Origin: Shewanella insulae
GTDB lineage: Bacteria; Pseudomonadota; Gammaproteobacteria; Enterobacterales; Shewanellaceae
DNA length: 64,000 nucleotides
Assembly (NCBI RefSeq): GCF_009831655.1
Contig: NZ_WRPA01000018.1
Span: 29,506-93,505 of the forward strand
Reading direction: 5' to 3'
This document shows, in pieces, positions 24,943 through 33,335 of this stretch. The position numbers and the translations under genes are program-made. A model generated the notes under the pieces. That model was not told where the DNA came from. It did not search any database and saw only the letters and a list, made by a program, of their open reading frames with translations. How positions within the stretch are numbered: the stretch's first letter is position 1; each line of letters starts with the position of its first letter.

Positions 24943-26157
24943 TTAGTGGTGTGCCCACTGCACTTTAGACAGGTCTACACCATCTTTAAACATCTCCCAC
25001 AATGGAGACATTTCTCTCAACTGACCGATAGACTTGGTAATGGTCTCGATCGCATGGTCAATCTCCTCTTCTGTCGTGAAACGACCGATAGAGAAACGGA
25101 TTGAGCTGTGCGCCATTTCATCGTCTAATCCTAATGCACGAAGCACATAGCTAGGCTCTAAGCTTGCTGAGGTACAGGCAGAACCCGATGAAACGGCCAG
25201 ATCTTTCAATGCCATCATCAAAGATTCACCTTCGACGAAGTTAAAGCTGACGTTCAGGCTGCCGCAGTATCTTTGCTCTGCATCACCGTTGATATAGGTT
25301 TCTTCAATATGCTTGATGCCGTCCCATAATCTGTCGCGCAGACGACGGATACGGGCGTTATCGCTTTCCATATCGGCCTTGGCAATCGCCGCCGCTTCAC
25401 CCATGCCCACAATCTGGTGAGTCGCCAGGGTACCGCTGCGCATGCCGCGCTCGTGTCCACCACCATGCATGGTCGCTTCCAGACGAATACGTGGCTTACG
25501 ACGAACATACAGGGCGCCAATGCCTTTAGGGCCGTACATCTTGTGCGCCGAGATAGACATGAGGTCAACCTTGCTCTTTTGCAGGTCGATAGGCAGCTTG
25601 CCGGCGCTTTGGGCCGCATCTACGTGGAAGATCACCTTCTTGGCACGACATAGCTCACCGATGGCGTCGATATCATGGATCACGCCGATCTCGTTGTTAA
25701 CATGCATCAGGCTAAGCAGTATTGTGTCTTCGCGCATCGCCGCTTCGATTTTCTCGATGGGGATGATGCCGTTTGACTCGGGCTCAAGGTAAGTCACCTC
25801 GAAACCTTCACGTTCTAGCTGACGACAGGTATCCAGCACGGCTTTATGTTCTGTCTTACTGGTGATGATGTGCTTGCCTTTCTTATTATAAAAATGCGCA
25901 ACACCCTTGATCGCCAGGTTGTCAGACTCGGTCGCACCCGAGGTAAAGACGATCTCACGCGGGTCGGCGTTGATCAGCTCAGCAATCTGGTTGCGAGCGA
26001 TATCGACCGCCTCTTCGGCCTGCCAGCCGTAACGGTGAGAACGTGAAGCGGGGTTACCGAAAATCCCGTCCATCGTCATGTATTGCATCATTTTCTCTGC
26101 CACGCGCGGATCGACCGGCGTCGTTGCAGCATAATCTAAATAAATAGGAAGCTTCAT
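24943..26157 (-). CDS. iscS: cysteine desulfurase IscS
   Basis: 404 aa pyridoxal-phosphate enzyme that removes sulfur from cysteine for Fe-S clusters and tRNA thiolation. The PLP lysine is in SISAHKMYGPKG and the persulfide cysteine in SSGSACTSASLEP. Length and N-terminus (MKLPIYLDYAATTPVD) match E. coli IscS. Confidence 0.98.
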   Translation of the reverse strand: MKLPIYLDYAATTPVDPRVAEKMMQYMTMDGIFGNPASRSHRYGWQAEEAVDIARNQIAELINADPREIVFTSGATESDNLAIKGVAHFYNKKGKHIITSKTEHKAVLDTCRQLEREGFEVTYLEPESNGIIPIEKIEAAMREDTILLSLMHVNNEIGVIHDIDAIGELCRAKKVIFHVDAAQSAGKLPIDLQKSKVDLMSISAHKMYGPKGIGALYVRRKPRIRLEATMHGGGHERGMRSGTLATHQIVGMGEAAAIAKADMESDNARIRRLRDRLWDGIKHIEETYINGDAEQRYCGSLNVSFNFVEGESLMMALKDLAVSSGSACTSASLEPSYVLRALGLDDEMAHSSIRFSIGRFTTEEEIDHAIETITKSIGQLREMSPLWEMFKDGVDLSKVQWAHH

Positions 26158-26233
26158 CTCACACTCCGTACTGAGTAGTCATGGCGCGACCACTTACCAC
26201 GTACATATAGTAATAATTAATAACAGAGTTAAC

Positions 26234-26695
26234 CTATAGGGTTACTCTCTGTTCCTGTTGCATCTTGTCTTGCTTTATCGAGATAAATTGCACATCTCTT
26301 TTGTTCATCAGACCCGCAAGGCTAATGCCATTTAAAAAATCTGAAATCTGTTTGCTCAAATCGCCCCAGAGCGAATGGGTTAAACATCGGGTGCCGCTCT
26401 GACAATTTCCCAGACCTTGACAACGTGTGGCGTCGACCGACTCATCAACCGCCCTAACGACCATACCCACGGAGATCTCACTGGCATCGAACCCTAGACG
26501 ATAACCACCGCCGGGCCCTCGAACACTGGAGACTAATCCATGCTTACGTAATTTTGCGAAGAGTTGTTCAAGATAAGAAAGGGAGATTCCCTGACGCTCG
26601 GAGATGTCAGCTAATGGGACTGGGCCAGAAGTAGAATGCATTGCAACGTCTAACATTGCCGTTACCGCATACCGACCTTTTGAAGTTAGTTTCAT
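26234..26695 (-). CDS. iscR: Fe-S cluster regulator IscR
   Basis: 153 aa Rrf2-family repressor. The start MKLTSKGRYAVTAMLDVA matches E. coli; an upstream GTG would leave too little space for a ribosome site. Cluster ligands Cys92, Cys98, Cys104 and His107 occupy the E. coli positions. When it holds [2Fe-2S] it represses the isc operon, and two type-1 boxes lie just upstream of its start. Confidence 0.97.
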   Translation of the reverse strand: MKLTSKGRYAVTAMLDVAMHSTSGPVPLADISERQGISLSYLEQLFAKLRKHGLVSSVRGPGGGYRLGFDASEISVGMVVRAVDESVDATRCQGLGNCQSGTRCLTHSLWGDLSKQISDFLNGISLAGLMNKRDVQFISIKQDKMQQEQRVTL

Positions 26696-26735
26696 AGCTA
26701 CCACTGCTCTCTAAAATGCTTGAGTCAATTCAATC

Positions 26736-26760
26736 ATACTTGACTGTTTTAGTCAAGTAT
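26736..26760. promoter_or_regulatory. IscR type-1 binding site, perfect palindrome
   Basis: The 25-bp site runs ATACTTGACT, five central bases GTTTT, AGTCAAGTAT. It meets every position of the E. coli type-1 consensus as I remember it and is a perfect 10-bp inverted repeat. It is about 40 bp upstream of iscR, where bound holo-IscR would block the promoter. Confidence 0.88.
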
Positions 26761-26785
26761 AAAACCTAGCAAATTAGTCAGGTAT
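26761..26785. promoter_or_regulatory. second IscR type-1 site, one strong half
   Basis: On the minus strand the site starts ATACCTGACTAATTT, a full consensus half, and continues with a diverged second half GCTAGGTTTT. It directly abuts the first site. The E. coli iscR promoter also carries two boxes. Confidence 0.65.
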
Positions 26786-26891
26786 TAAGGACGTTATCGG
26801 AAACAGGAAATACCCTGCTTCGTTGCTGGGGTATTTAACCTGTTTCAAGGCAAAGATTCAACGCTCGGAAGGCAATAAATCTCACTCTTTA

Positions 26892-27713
26892 TTAAATAAT
26901 GGGATCAAACTCATCTATCGCCTGCTGGCGCTTCTCGGCGGCGGCCTGCTCGGCATCGCTAAATTCACCCACTTCGAGCTCGGGAAGTCGCTCGGTGCAG
27001 ACGCTGCCCCCCATGCTCTGCACGGCCTGACATACCTCTTGTACCTTAGAATCCATCAGATGCATATGGTCCAGCATCTGGCCGATGGCATTCGCCACGG
27101 GGTCGGGATTATCGGGCGAGACCGCATAGGCATCGAAACCATATTTCTTGGCCATCGCGGTGCGGCGCTGGGCATGCTCCTTGGCCTCATCGGTGGGCTT
27201 AGCCACCACGCGGGCCGGGATACCTACTACAGTGGTGTCTTTGGGCACCTCTTTGACCACCACAGAGTTAGAGCCCACACGGGCTCCGTCATGCATGGTG
27301 ATCGGCCCCAAGATCTTGGCTCCGGCACCAATGACTACATTGTTGCCTAGGGTCGGGTGACGCTTACCTGCCTGCCAGGTAGTTCCCCCAAGTGTGACAC
27401 CATGGTAAAGCGTACAATCGTTGCCTATCTCGGCGGTCTCACCTATCACCACCCCCATACCGTGATCGATAAAGAAACGGTCACCTATGGTCGCGCCGGG
27501 ATGGATCTCCACCCCGGTCAGCCAACGTGAGAAGGTCGAGATCATACGGGCGGTCAGACACCACTTGGCCTTCCAAAGTTTATGGCTGACGCGGTGGATC
27601 CAAATAGCCTGCATCCCGGGATAATTGAGCAGGATCTCTAGGGTACCGTTTGCCGCCGGATCTCTGTGATAAATTGAGGCTATGTCATCTTTAATTCTGG
27701 AAATCACGCCCAT
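26892..27713 (-). CDS. cysE: serine O-acetyltransferase
   Basis: 273 aa. Makes O-acetylserine for cysteine synthesis. The catalytic left-handed beta-helix has hexapeptide repeats and the motifs HPGATIGDRFFIDHGMGVVIGET and YHGVTLGGT, with the usual His/Asp pair. The start MGVISRIKDDIASI was chosen because it lies 4 bp after the trmJ stop; a longer start would overlap trmJ. It lies upstream of iscR and could supply cysteine to IscS. Confidence 0.94.
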   Translation of the reverse strand: MGVISRIKDDIASIYHRDPAANGTLEILLNYPGMQAIWIHRVSHKLWKAKWCLTARMISTFSRWLTGVEIHPGATIGDRFFIDHGMGVVIGETAEIGNDCTLYHGVTLGGTTWQAGKRHPTLGNNVVIGAGAKILGPITMHDGARVGSNSVVVKEVPKDTTVVGIPARVVAKPTDEAKEHAQRRTAMAKKYGFDAYAVSPDNPDPVANAIGQMLDHMHLMDSKVQEVCQAVQSMGGSVCTERLPELEVGEFSDAEQAAAEKRQQAIDEFDPII

Positions 27714-27717
27714 GGCT

Positions 27718-28485
27718 CTATTCTTCCTTCGTTGACTGTGGGTCTTGTGTGGCCTGCTGTGCCAATTCAACCTTCTTGTCGACCGAGGTCAGGATACCGC
27801 GCAGTATGTTCATCTCCTGGCTCTCGATTCTCGCCCGGCTAAAGAGACGTCTGAGCTTAGTCATCACCTGCCCCGGATGCTGCTTGATGATAAAGCCGGT
27901 CGACTGCAGGGTTCTCTCCAGATGCACGAAGAAGTTTTCCTGCTCCTTGGCCAGGGGATACGCCTGCTCTTCTTTTACTTCTACCGTCTCAGAATCCATG
28001 GCAAGGTGTGCCACACGAGCCTCGTAACAGATGATCTGCACCGCTTGGGCCAGGTTCAGCGAGGTGTACTCAGGATTCGCCGGTATGCTCACATGATAGT
28101 TGCACTTTTGCAGTTCGTCGTTGCTCAGGCCATTACTCTCACGACCGAAGACGATAGCGACAGGGCCGTTAACGGCGGCGCCGGCCAGCTTCTCCCCTGC
28201 CTGGCGGGGATCCAGCATAGGCCAATCCAGGGTACGGCTACGGGCACTGGTGGCGATAACCAGGCTGCAATCGGCAATGGCTTCTTCCAGACAATCGACA
28301 GTCACCGCATGTTTGAGAATATCCGACGCTCCTGCGGCAAGCGCCACAGACTGACCATCGGGCGCCACCTTGGGCTCGGCGAGATAAAGTGTGGAGAGGC
28401 CCATGGTTTTCATGGCACGGGCGGTTGAACCTATATTACCTGGATGAGTGGTTCCTACGAGAACGACACGAATATTGCTAAGCAT
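27718..28485 (-). CDS. trmJ: tRNA (cytidine/uridine-32-2'-O)-methyltransferase
   Basis: 255 aa SPOUT-family enzyme beginning MLSNIRVVLVGTTHPGNIGSTARAMK. The knotted SAM-binding region has GPVAIVFGRESNGLSN and LNLAQAVQIICYE. It methylates the ribose at position 32 of tRNA. The start is set by family alignment rather than by a strong ribosome site. It is divergent from suhB, as in E. coli. Confidence 0.93.
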   Translation of the reverse strand: MLSNIRVVLVGTTHPGNIGSTARAMKTMGLSTLYLAEPKVAPDGQSVALAAGASDILKHAVTVDCLEEAIADCSLVIATSARSRTLDWPMLDPRQAGEKLAGAAVNGPVAIVFGRESNGLSNDELQKCNYHVSIPANPEYTSLNLAQAVQIICYEARVAHLAMDSETVEVKEEQAYPLAKEQENFFVHLERTLQSTGFIIKQHPGQVMTKLRRLFSRARIESQEMNILRGILTSVDKKVELAQQATQDPQSTKEE

Positions 28486-28568
28486 GAAACAAGTTTGATT
28501 TCTTTCTATAGAACAGTGGATTGATGGTATCACAGCGCGGGAAGATCCCTTAATATAAAAATCTATAT

Positions 28569-28596
28569 TTGATATGCCGCTTGAAAAGCGTATAAT
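28569..28596 (+). promoter_or_regulatory. sigma-70-type promoter for suhB
   Basis: TTGATA at 28569-28574 and TATAAT at 28591-28596 are 16 bp apart, close to consensus. They lie about 50 bp before the suhB start codon. Confidence 0.65.
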
Positions 28597-28642
28597 ACGC
28601 GCCGATTATTTATATCTGTTCTTTAACATCCAGGGGATTGTA

Positions 28643-29446
28643 ATGCATCCGATGCAGACTATCGCCGTGCGCGCCGCTCGCGCCGCCGGCCAAACAATTA
28701 TGCGTGCCTATACCGAACTCGACCGTGTAGAAGTTAGCGCAAAAGGTATCAATGACTACGTGACTAACGTAGATAAAGAAGCTGAGGCTGCCATTACATA
28801 TCAAATCCGCAAGTCGTACCCGGACCACACCATTATTGGTGAAGAAAATGGTGAGAACAAGGGCGAGAACAGCGACTACATGTGGATTGTCGATCCTCTG
28901 GATGGCACTAACAACTTTGTTAGAGGCATCCCTCATTTCGCGGTTTCTATTGCCGTACAACACAAAGGCAAGACCGAAGTTGCCGTCGTCTACGATCCTG
29001 TTCGTGACGAGCTGTTCACTGCCGTGCGCGGTAAAGGCGCCAAGCTAAATGATTTCCGTATTCGCGTAAGCAAGGCAATCGATCTCGATGAAGCCATCGT
29101 GGGTACAGGCTTCCCCTTCAAGGCGAAGCAGCACACAGAAACTTACATGAAACTTTTTGCTTCTACTTTCAGCCAGTGTGCCGATCTGCGCCGTGCGGGA
29201 TCTGCCGCCCTGGATCTGGCCTACGTAGCAGCGGGCCGTATGGATGCCTTCTTCGAGATCGGTCTCAAGCCTTGGGACATCGCCGCTGGCGAACTTATCG
29301 TGCGTGAAGCCGGCGGTACAGTCACCGACTTTACCGGTAACCATGGCTACATGGCTTCAGGCAACATCATCGCAGGTAGCCCTAAGGCAACCGTTGCTAT
29401 GGTGAAGAGCTTCCGCCCTTTGCTGAGCGATGCGCTAAAGCGTTAA
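28643..29446 (+). CDS. suhB: inositol monophosphatase family protein SuhB
   Basis: 267 aa, the same length as E. coli SuhB. AGGGGA precedes the ATG; a longer in-frame start covers the promoter and is unlikely. Motifs GEENG, DPLDGTNNFVRGIPHFAVSIA and WDIAAGELIVREAGG give the metal and substrate site. Besides phosphatase activity, SuhB joins the rRNA antitermination complex. Confidence 0.96.
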   Translation: MHPMQTIAVRAARAAGQTIMRAYTELDRVEVSAKGINDYVTNVDKEAEAAITYQIRKSYPDHTIIGEENGENKGENSDYMWIVDPLDGTNNFVRGIPHFAVSIAVQHKGKTEVAVVYDPVRDELFTAVRGKGAKLNDFRIRVSKAIDLDEAIVGTGFPFKAKQHTETYMKLFASTFSQCADLRRAGSAALDLAYVAAGRMDAFFEIGLKPWDIAAGELIVREAGGTVTDFTGNHGYMASGNIIAGSPKATVAMVKSFRPLLSDALKR

Positions 29447-29468
29447 TCCCCCATTTTTCGCACGCTCT

Positions 29469-29496
29469 AAAAAACCGCCTTCGTGGCGGTTTTTTT
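29469..29496 (+). terminator. Rho-independent terminator after suhB
   Basis: AACCGCC-TTCGT-GGCGGTT with flanking A and T runs lies about 25 bp after the suhB stop codon. Confidence 0.92.
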
Positions 29497-29613
29497 ATGT
29501 CTGAATATTTTCCTCCACCAAACTGGGTTAACAGGCGACAAGTCTATTTACATGCATATAAATTACACCTTATAATACCTGACATAATTACTCGGATATT
29601 TATAGAGACGCGT

Positions 29614-30786
29614 ATGATTAACATAGACGAACCCGCCCACCTCCAACCCAAGCTCGCCCTGTTACGCTTGGGATTTCGTCCCTTCTTCCTGTTTGGCGCC
29701 CTGTTCAGCCTAGTTGCACTGGCACTGTGGGGCAGTTTTCTCAAAGGTCATCTCGGCTTCACGCCCCATGGCAACCCGCTGTGGTGGCACGGCCATGAGA
29801 TGTTATTCGGCTTCGTCATGGCAATTGTCGCCGGTTTCCTGTTAACCGCATCGCAAACCTGGACCGGCCAGAAGAGTATCAAGGGCTGGCCGCTGGGCGC
29901 CCTCTTTCTACTTTGGCTAGCGCCGCGCGTCTTGCTGGCGAATAATCAGTGGGGAGAATTTGAGGTCGTCGCCATGCTGGATCTGCTATTCGCCCCAGCT
30001 ACTGCACTGGTGCTGGCCAGGCAGGTGATAGCCGTCAGACAATGGCGCAACTTTGCCTTCATCCCCATCCTACTCTTGCTGACTGTGGCCAATGCTCTGA
30101 GCTACTACGGCGTCAGCAGCCAGAATAGCCTACTGGTCTCCCATGCCTTTCACGGTGCCACCATCTTGATGGTAACCATAGTGGCACTGATAGGTGGACG
30201 AGTGATCCCTTTCTTCACCGACAGAGCCACTAAATGGCAGCGACTGGATAACGTCTCTTGGCTCGAGAAACTTAGCTTTGTCAGCCTAATAGCCCTCTTT
30301 ATCGCCATGCTTATCGGTCAGTCTCTGCTGGTGATGCTCTGTTCCGCAGTGGCCGGTATCGCCCTGCTGGTGCGCTGGTCCCGTTGGGGCGTACAGTCTA
30401 CCTTTGGCGTCCCTCTGCTGTGGTCGCTTCATCTAAGCTATCTCTGTATCCCTGCAGGCCTGCTGCTTATCGCCACGGCTGGCAATGTTTCGGCCGGTCT
30501 ACACGCCATGACAGTCGGCGGACTGGGCGGCATGATCCTGGCGATGATGGCCAGGGTGTCACTGGGTCACACGGGCCGCAATCTGTTGCCGCCTAAGGTG
30601 ATGACAGGCGCCTTCGCTCTTATCTTGATCTCAACCATCACCCGCGTCATGGCAAGCCTATTCCCGACGCAATTTATGCTTTGGCTGACAGTTGCCCTGC
30701 TTGCCTGGATCATCGCCTTCGGCACCTTCGTCATCTGTTATGCCCCGATTCTGCTGACCCCTAGGGTAGACGGCAGACCAGGCTAA
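29614..30786 (+). CDS. nnrS: NnrS family membrane protein (nitric oxide/nitrosative stress)
   Basis: 390 aa with about 12 membrane helices. The family motif RLGFRPFFLFGALFSL near the start and the conserved WHGHEMLFGFVMAIVAGFLLTA identify it as NnrS, a heme- and copper-containing membrane protein that protects cells from nitrosative stress. The start MINIDEP is preferred; a longer in-frame start begins inside the suhB terminator. The AT-rich upstream region may hold an NsrR or FNR-type site, but none was clear to me. Confidence 0.88.
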   Translation: MINIDEPAHLQPKLALLRLGFRPFFLFGALFSLVALALWGSFLKGHLGFTPHGNPLWWHGHEMLFGFVMAIVAGFLLTASQTWTGQKSIKGWPLGALFLLWLAPRVLLANNQWGEFEVVAMLDLLFAPATALVLARQVIAVRQWRNFAFIPILLLLTVANALSYYGVSSQNSLLVSHAFHGATILMVTIVALIGGRVIPFFTDRATKWQRLDNVSWLEKLSFVSLIALFIAMLIGQSLLVMLCSAVAGIALLVRWSRWGVQSTFGVPLLWSLHLSYLCIPAGLLLIATAGNVSAGLHAMTVGGLGGMILAMMARVSLGHTGRNLLPPKVMTGAFALILISTITRVMASLFPTQFMLWLTVALLAWIIAFGTFVICYAPILLTPRVDGRPG

Positions 30787-30813
30787 TCCCTAACAGAGAC
30801 CAAAGCGTTAGAT

Positions 30814-30829
30814 TGTGAAAAGCATCACA
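30814..30829. promoter_or_regulatory. CRP binding site upstream of psiE
   Basis: TGTGAAAAGCATCACA carries both perfect half-sites TGTGA and TCACA with the standard 6-bp spacer. Its centre is about 72 bp before the psiE start codon. Confidence 0.75.
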
Positions 30830-30893
30830 TCCAGGCTCTGGCATAGCGCTCAATACTTGTTACCATCTATAAAAACACTATTGAGCGCTATTT

Positions 30894-31298
30894 ATGGGAA
30901 AACTCTACTCGCAATATGGCTCTAAGAGCCTCAAAGCAATAGAACATTTTGTTTTAATTATCATCGCCATCGCCACCATAGTGGCCATAGGGCAAGAGAT
31001 AGCGCACATCATCAAGATGGGAGAGGTGGCGCTGGCGGATCTGCTGCTGCTGTTCATCTATCTCGAGGTGCTGGCTATGGTGGGCAACTATGCCGAATCT
31101 GGCAAGCTACCGGTACGCATGCCCCTGTATATCGCCATCGTCGCCCTGGCCCGTTATCTGATTCTGGATATGAAGGGGATGGAAGACTGGCGCATTCTGG
31201 CTATCTCGGTATCCACCTTAGTGCTCGCCAGCACGGTTATCGTGATCCGTTGGGGACAGCTAAAACTCCCCTACCCTCGTAAAGAGGATGATCACTAA
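30894..31298 (+). CDS. psiE: phosphate-starvation-inducible protein PsiE
   Basis: 134 aa with four membrane helices. Recognisable from KAIEHFVLIIIAIATIVAIGQE and FIYLEVLAMVGNYAESGKLPVRMPLYIAIVALARYLILD. Its biochemical role is unknown. In E. coli psiE is regulated by PhoB and cAMP-CRP, which agrees with the CRP site here; I did not see a convincing Pho box. Confidence 0.88.
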   Translation: MGKLYSQYGSKSLKAIEHFVLIIIAIATIVAIGQEIAHIIKMGEVALADLLLLFIYLEVLAMVGNYAESGKLPVRMPLYIAIVALARYLILDMKGMEDWRILAISVSTLVLASTVIVIRWGQLKLPYPRKEDDH

Positions 31299-31308
31299 CA
31301 TGACACAG

Positions 31309-31332
31309 GGGCAGCACAGACTGCCCTATTTT
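31309..31332 (+). terminator. possible terminator after psiE
   Basis: GGGCAG-CACAGA-CTGCCC forms a 6-bp stem followed by TATTTT. The T tract is short. Confidence 0.4.
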
Positions 31333-31521
31333 CATCACTATAGGCGTGGCGATATGCTGCGCCTCTCCCTCACACCGCAACGCCAAACCACTGCCGCTTA
31401 GCCTCAGGGTGAGCTTTCAATAACTAGCCGTTATTCATGTTGTTATAACTATTATTTCCCACATAAACTGTGCTACGTTTAAAGAGCTTAACCACTATCT
31501 ATAACAGCAAGGAATACCCTG

Positions 31522-31824
31522 ATGGATCAAAACCACGAAGATTTTGAGGAACGCCGTCAATCCCTGCGGATTGACATGGAAGCCGAACGTATTCTTATCT
31601 CATGGACCGATGGCTTAGGCGTGGTACACACTGATGATGGCATCTGTATGGATCTGGCACGTCGTGGTGTACTTATCGAGTACAAGAAGCCTTTTGCCCT
31701 GGGTGAACTGCTCACTGTCACCTTCAATCCCAACACAGAGACACAAAACAGCGTCAAGGCTCAAGTCTGTCGCTGCACTGAATGTACCCCTCAACGTTTT
31801 CACGTGGCTATGCAAATTATTTAG
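31522..31824 (+). CDS. PilZ-domain c-di-GMP receptor protein
   Basis: 100 aa, a single PilZ domain with an AAGGA ribosome site. The c-di-GMP-binding arginines are in ERRQSLRIDME near residue 11. The second motif reads DLARRG where DxSxxG is usual, with Ala in place of Ser, so ligand affinity could differ. It lies just before a ParA/RHH pair on the same strand, with a gap of about 110 bp. Confidence 0.85.
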   Translation: MDQNHEDFEERRQSLRIDMEAERILISWTDGLGVVHTDDGICMDLARRGVLIEYKKPFALGELLTVTFNPNTETQNSVKAQVCRCTECTPQRFHVAMQII

Positions 31825-31937
31825 CCTTTTCAGTGAACTAAAAAAGGGAGTTCAGGCAGTATCCATAACTCTGTTCTATACTAAACAGCACAAGTTCTGA
31901 GACATAAACCAGTGCTAATGCTTGAGGGAGACACGCT

Positions 31938-32606
31938 ATGATTCTGCTTGTTGGGGGTGAGAAAGGCGGCGCGGGCAAAAGTTGCCTGGCCCAAAATATC
32001 GCCGTACATATCACTCAAAAATACAAAGCCAACGTATTAATGGTCGACTGCGATCCCCAGCGTACCACCTCAGACTGGATCCAGGCCCGTAACGAAGATA
32101 CCAGTCTGCCCGCGATCAACTGTATTCAACTATACGGGAAAATCCGTAATGATCTCCTAGGGTTAGAACAACGGTTCGACTACGTAATCGTCGACTGTGG
32201 TGGTCAGGACAACCTGGCCATGCGTGCCGCAATGTCGGTGGCCACCTATGTCGTGCTACCACTACGTCCTAAACGACGAGATCTAAAGACGCTCCCCCAT
32301 ATGGAGGATATGCTCAGTACCTGTAAGATGGTCAATCCCAAGATGGTCGCCACCGTGGTGATGACCCAGTGCCCCGCACTGCCCAGCCAATACAAACGCA
32401 TTTTAGAGGCCAAGGAGGTGGTTGAGTCATTCGGGCTGAGAGTACTGGACGCGGTGACCTTTAGCCGTAATATCTATGATGACAGTGAAGAACAGGGATC
32501 ATCTGTCATCGAAATCGAACCGGATGGAAAAGCCGCCGCCGAGATACGTGCTATCGCCGACGAATTATTTGCGATACCACCAGAAAATTCCTATGAGCTT
32601 AACTGA
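31938..32606 (+). CDS. orphan ParA/MinD-like ATPase
   Basis: 222 aa with GGGAG before the ATG. The deviant Walker A is GEKGGAGKS near residue 8, with the signature lysine; switch motifs MVDCDPQRTTSDW and YVIVDCGGQDN follow. It has no N-terminal HTH, so it is of the short ParA type that relies on a small partner for DNA binding. Its stop codon overlaps the start of a ribbon-helix-helix gene. No rep or parB gene is nearby, so its cargo could be a protein complex or chromosomal site rather than a plasmid. Confidence 0.9.
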   Translation: MILLVGGEKGGAGKSCLAQNIAVHITQKYKANVLMVDCDPQRTTSDWIQARNEDTSLPAINCIQLYGKIRNDLLGLEQRFDYVIVDCGGQDNLAMRAAMSVATYVVLPLRPKRRDLKTLPHMEDMLSTCKMVNPKMVATVVMTQCPALPSQYKRILEAKEVVESFGLRVLDAVTFSRNIYDDSEEQGSSVIEIEPDGKAAAEIRAIADELFAIPPENSYELN

Positions 32607-32937
32607 TCTTAAACGCCGTAAGTCTAAACCACGCAAGAAGTTGTCGGTTGAAGAGTTTATCGAAGATGCCAACAATTATGCATTTGGTCAGCCGAGTCTG
32701 GTCAATCGTGTAAAGAAGCAGCGAAAAACCAACACCAAGGTCAAGCAGAAGAAACAGGCGAGTCGTATCTTTCGCCATGCCACCTTTACCCTGACCGAGA
32801 CTAGCATAGCCCAGCTCAACACTCTGGCGAAGGAGAGCAAAGTCGCCAAGTCTCGCCTGATCCGCATGATGATCACCGAGTTCGCCAGAAAGTCCAAAGA
32901 GGAGCTGCAAGCCCTGATAGAGCTCAGCCAAGACTAG
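32593..32937 (+). CDS. ribbon-helix-helix partner of the ParA-like ATPase
   Basis: 114 aa. The ATG at 32593 overlaps the last 14 bp of the ParA gene, suggesting translational coupling; a longer in-frame start would lie deep inside that gene. The N-terminus is strongly basic (LKRRKSKPRKK), the middle is Lys/Gln-rich, and the C-terminus (FRHATFTLTETSIAQLNTLAKESKVAKSRLIRMMI) has the strand-helix-helix pattern of MetJ/Arc-type DNA-binding proteins. It is organised like ParG or Omega partners of short ParAs, but sequence family is not one I can name. Confidence 0.8.
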   Translation: MSLTDLKRRKSKPRKKLSVEEFIEDANNYAFGQPSLVNRVKKQRKTNTKVKQKKQASRIFRHATFTLTETSIAQLNTLAKESKVAKSRLIRMMITEFARKSKEELQALIELSQD

Positions 32938-32944
32938 TGATTCG

Positions 32945-33187
32945 TTAGTGATTACAGATACGATCGGCTGCGGTGGCTATCCCCTCGGCCGACTCGGTAA
33001 ACTTGCCCTTGTGCTCGAGAAAAGCTATCAGCTCCTGGGCGTCCATCTCGCTGGCCGAACAGGTATGATAACGAGCCTGTTCACCAAACGCTTGATGCAT
33101 GAGCTCACTCAGCTCGCTTTTAGATACGGCGCGGCCCAAAGATAACATAAGTTCCATCACCTGATGGCCATGAATTGAATCTGACAT
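32945..33187 (-). CDS. YecH family probable metal-binding protein
   Basis: 80 aa. It resembles E. coli YecH: SIHGHQVMELML, FGEQARYHTCSASEMDAQELIAFLEHKGKF, and a terminal ICNH. The conserved His and Cys residues (HGH, HTCS, CNH) are likely metal ligands. Function is not established. It converges on the RHH gene with a gap of 7 bp. Confidence 0.88.
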   Translation of the reverse strand: MSDSIHGHQVMELMLSLGRAVSKSELSELMHQAFGEQARYHTCSASEMDAQELIAFLEHKGKFTESAEGIATAADRICNH

Positions 33188-33335
33188 AGTCTTCCTAAAA
33201 GATACAAAATAGATAGCCCTTTATAACCTATCTCCATGGGAGAAACTTTGATCCCGTACGCAAAGCCCACCCTTGTCCTAAAATGAGCACGGATGCTATG
33301 CTGGTGCTCACTAAGGCCTCCCTATACGAGTACCA

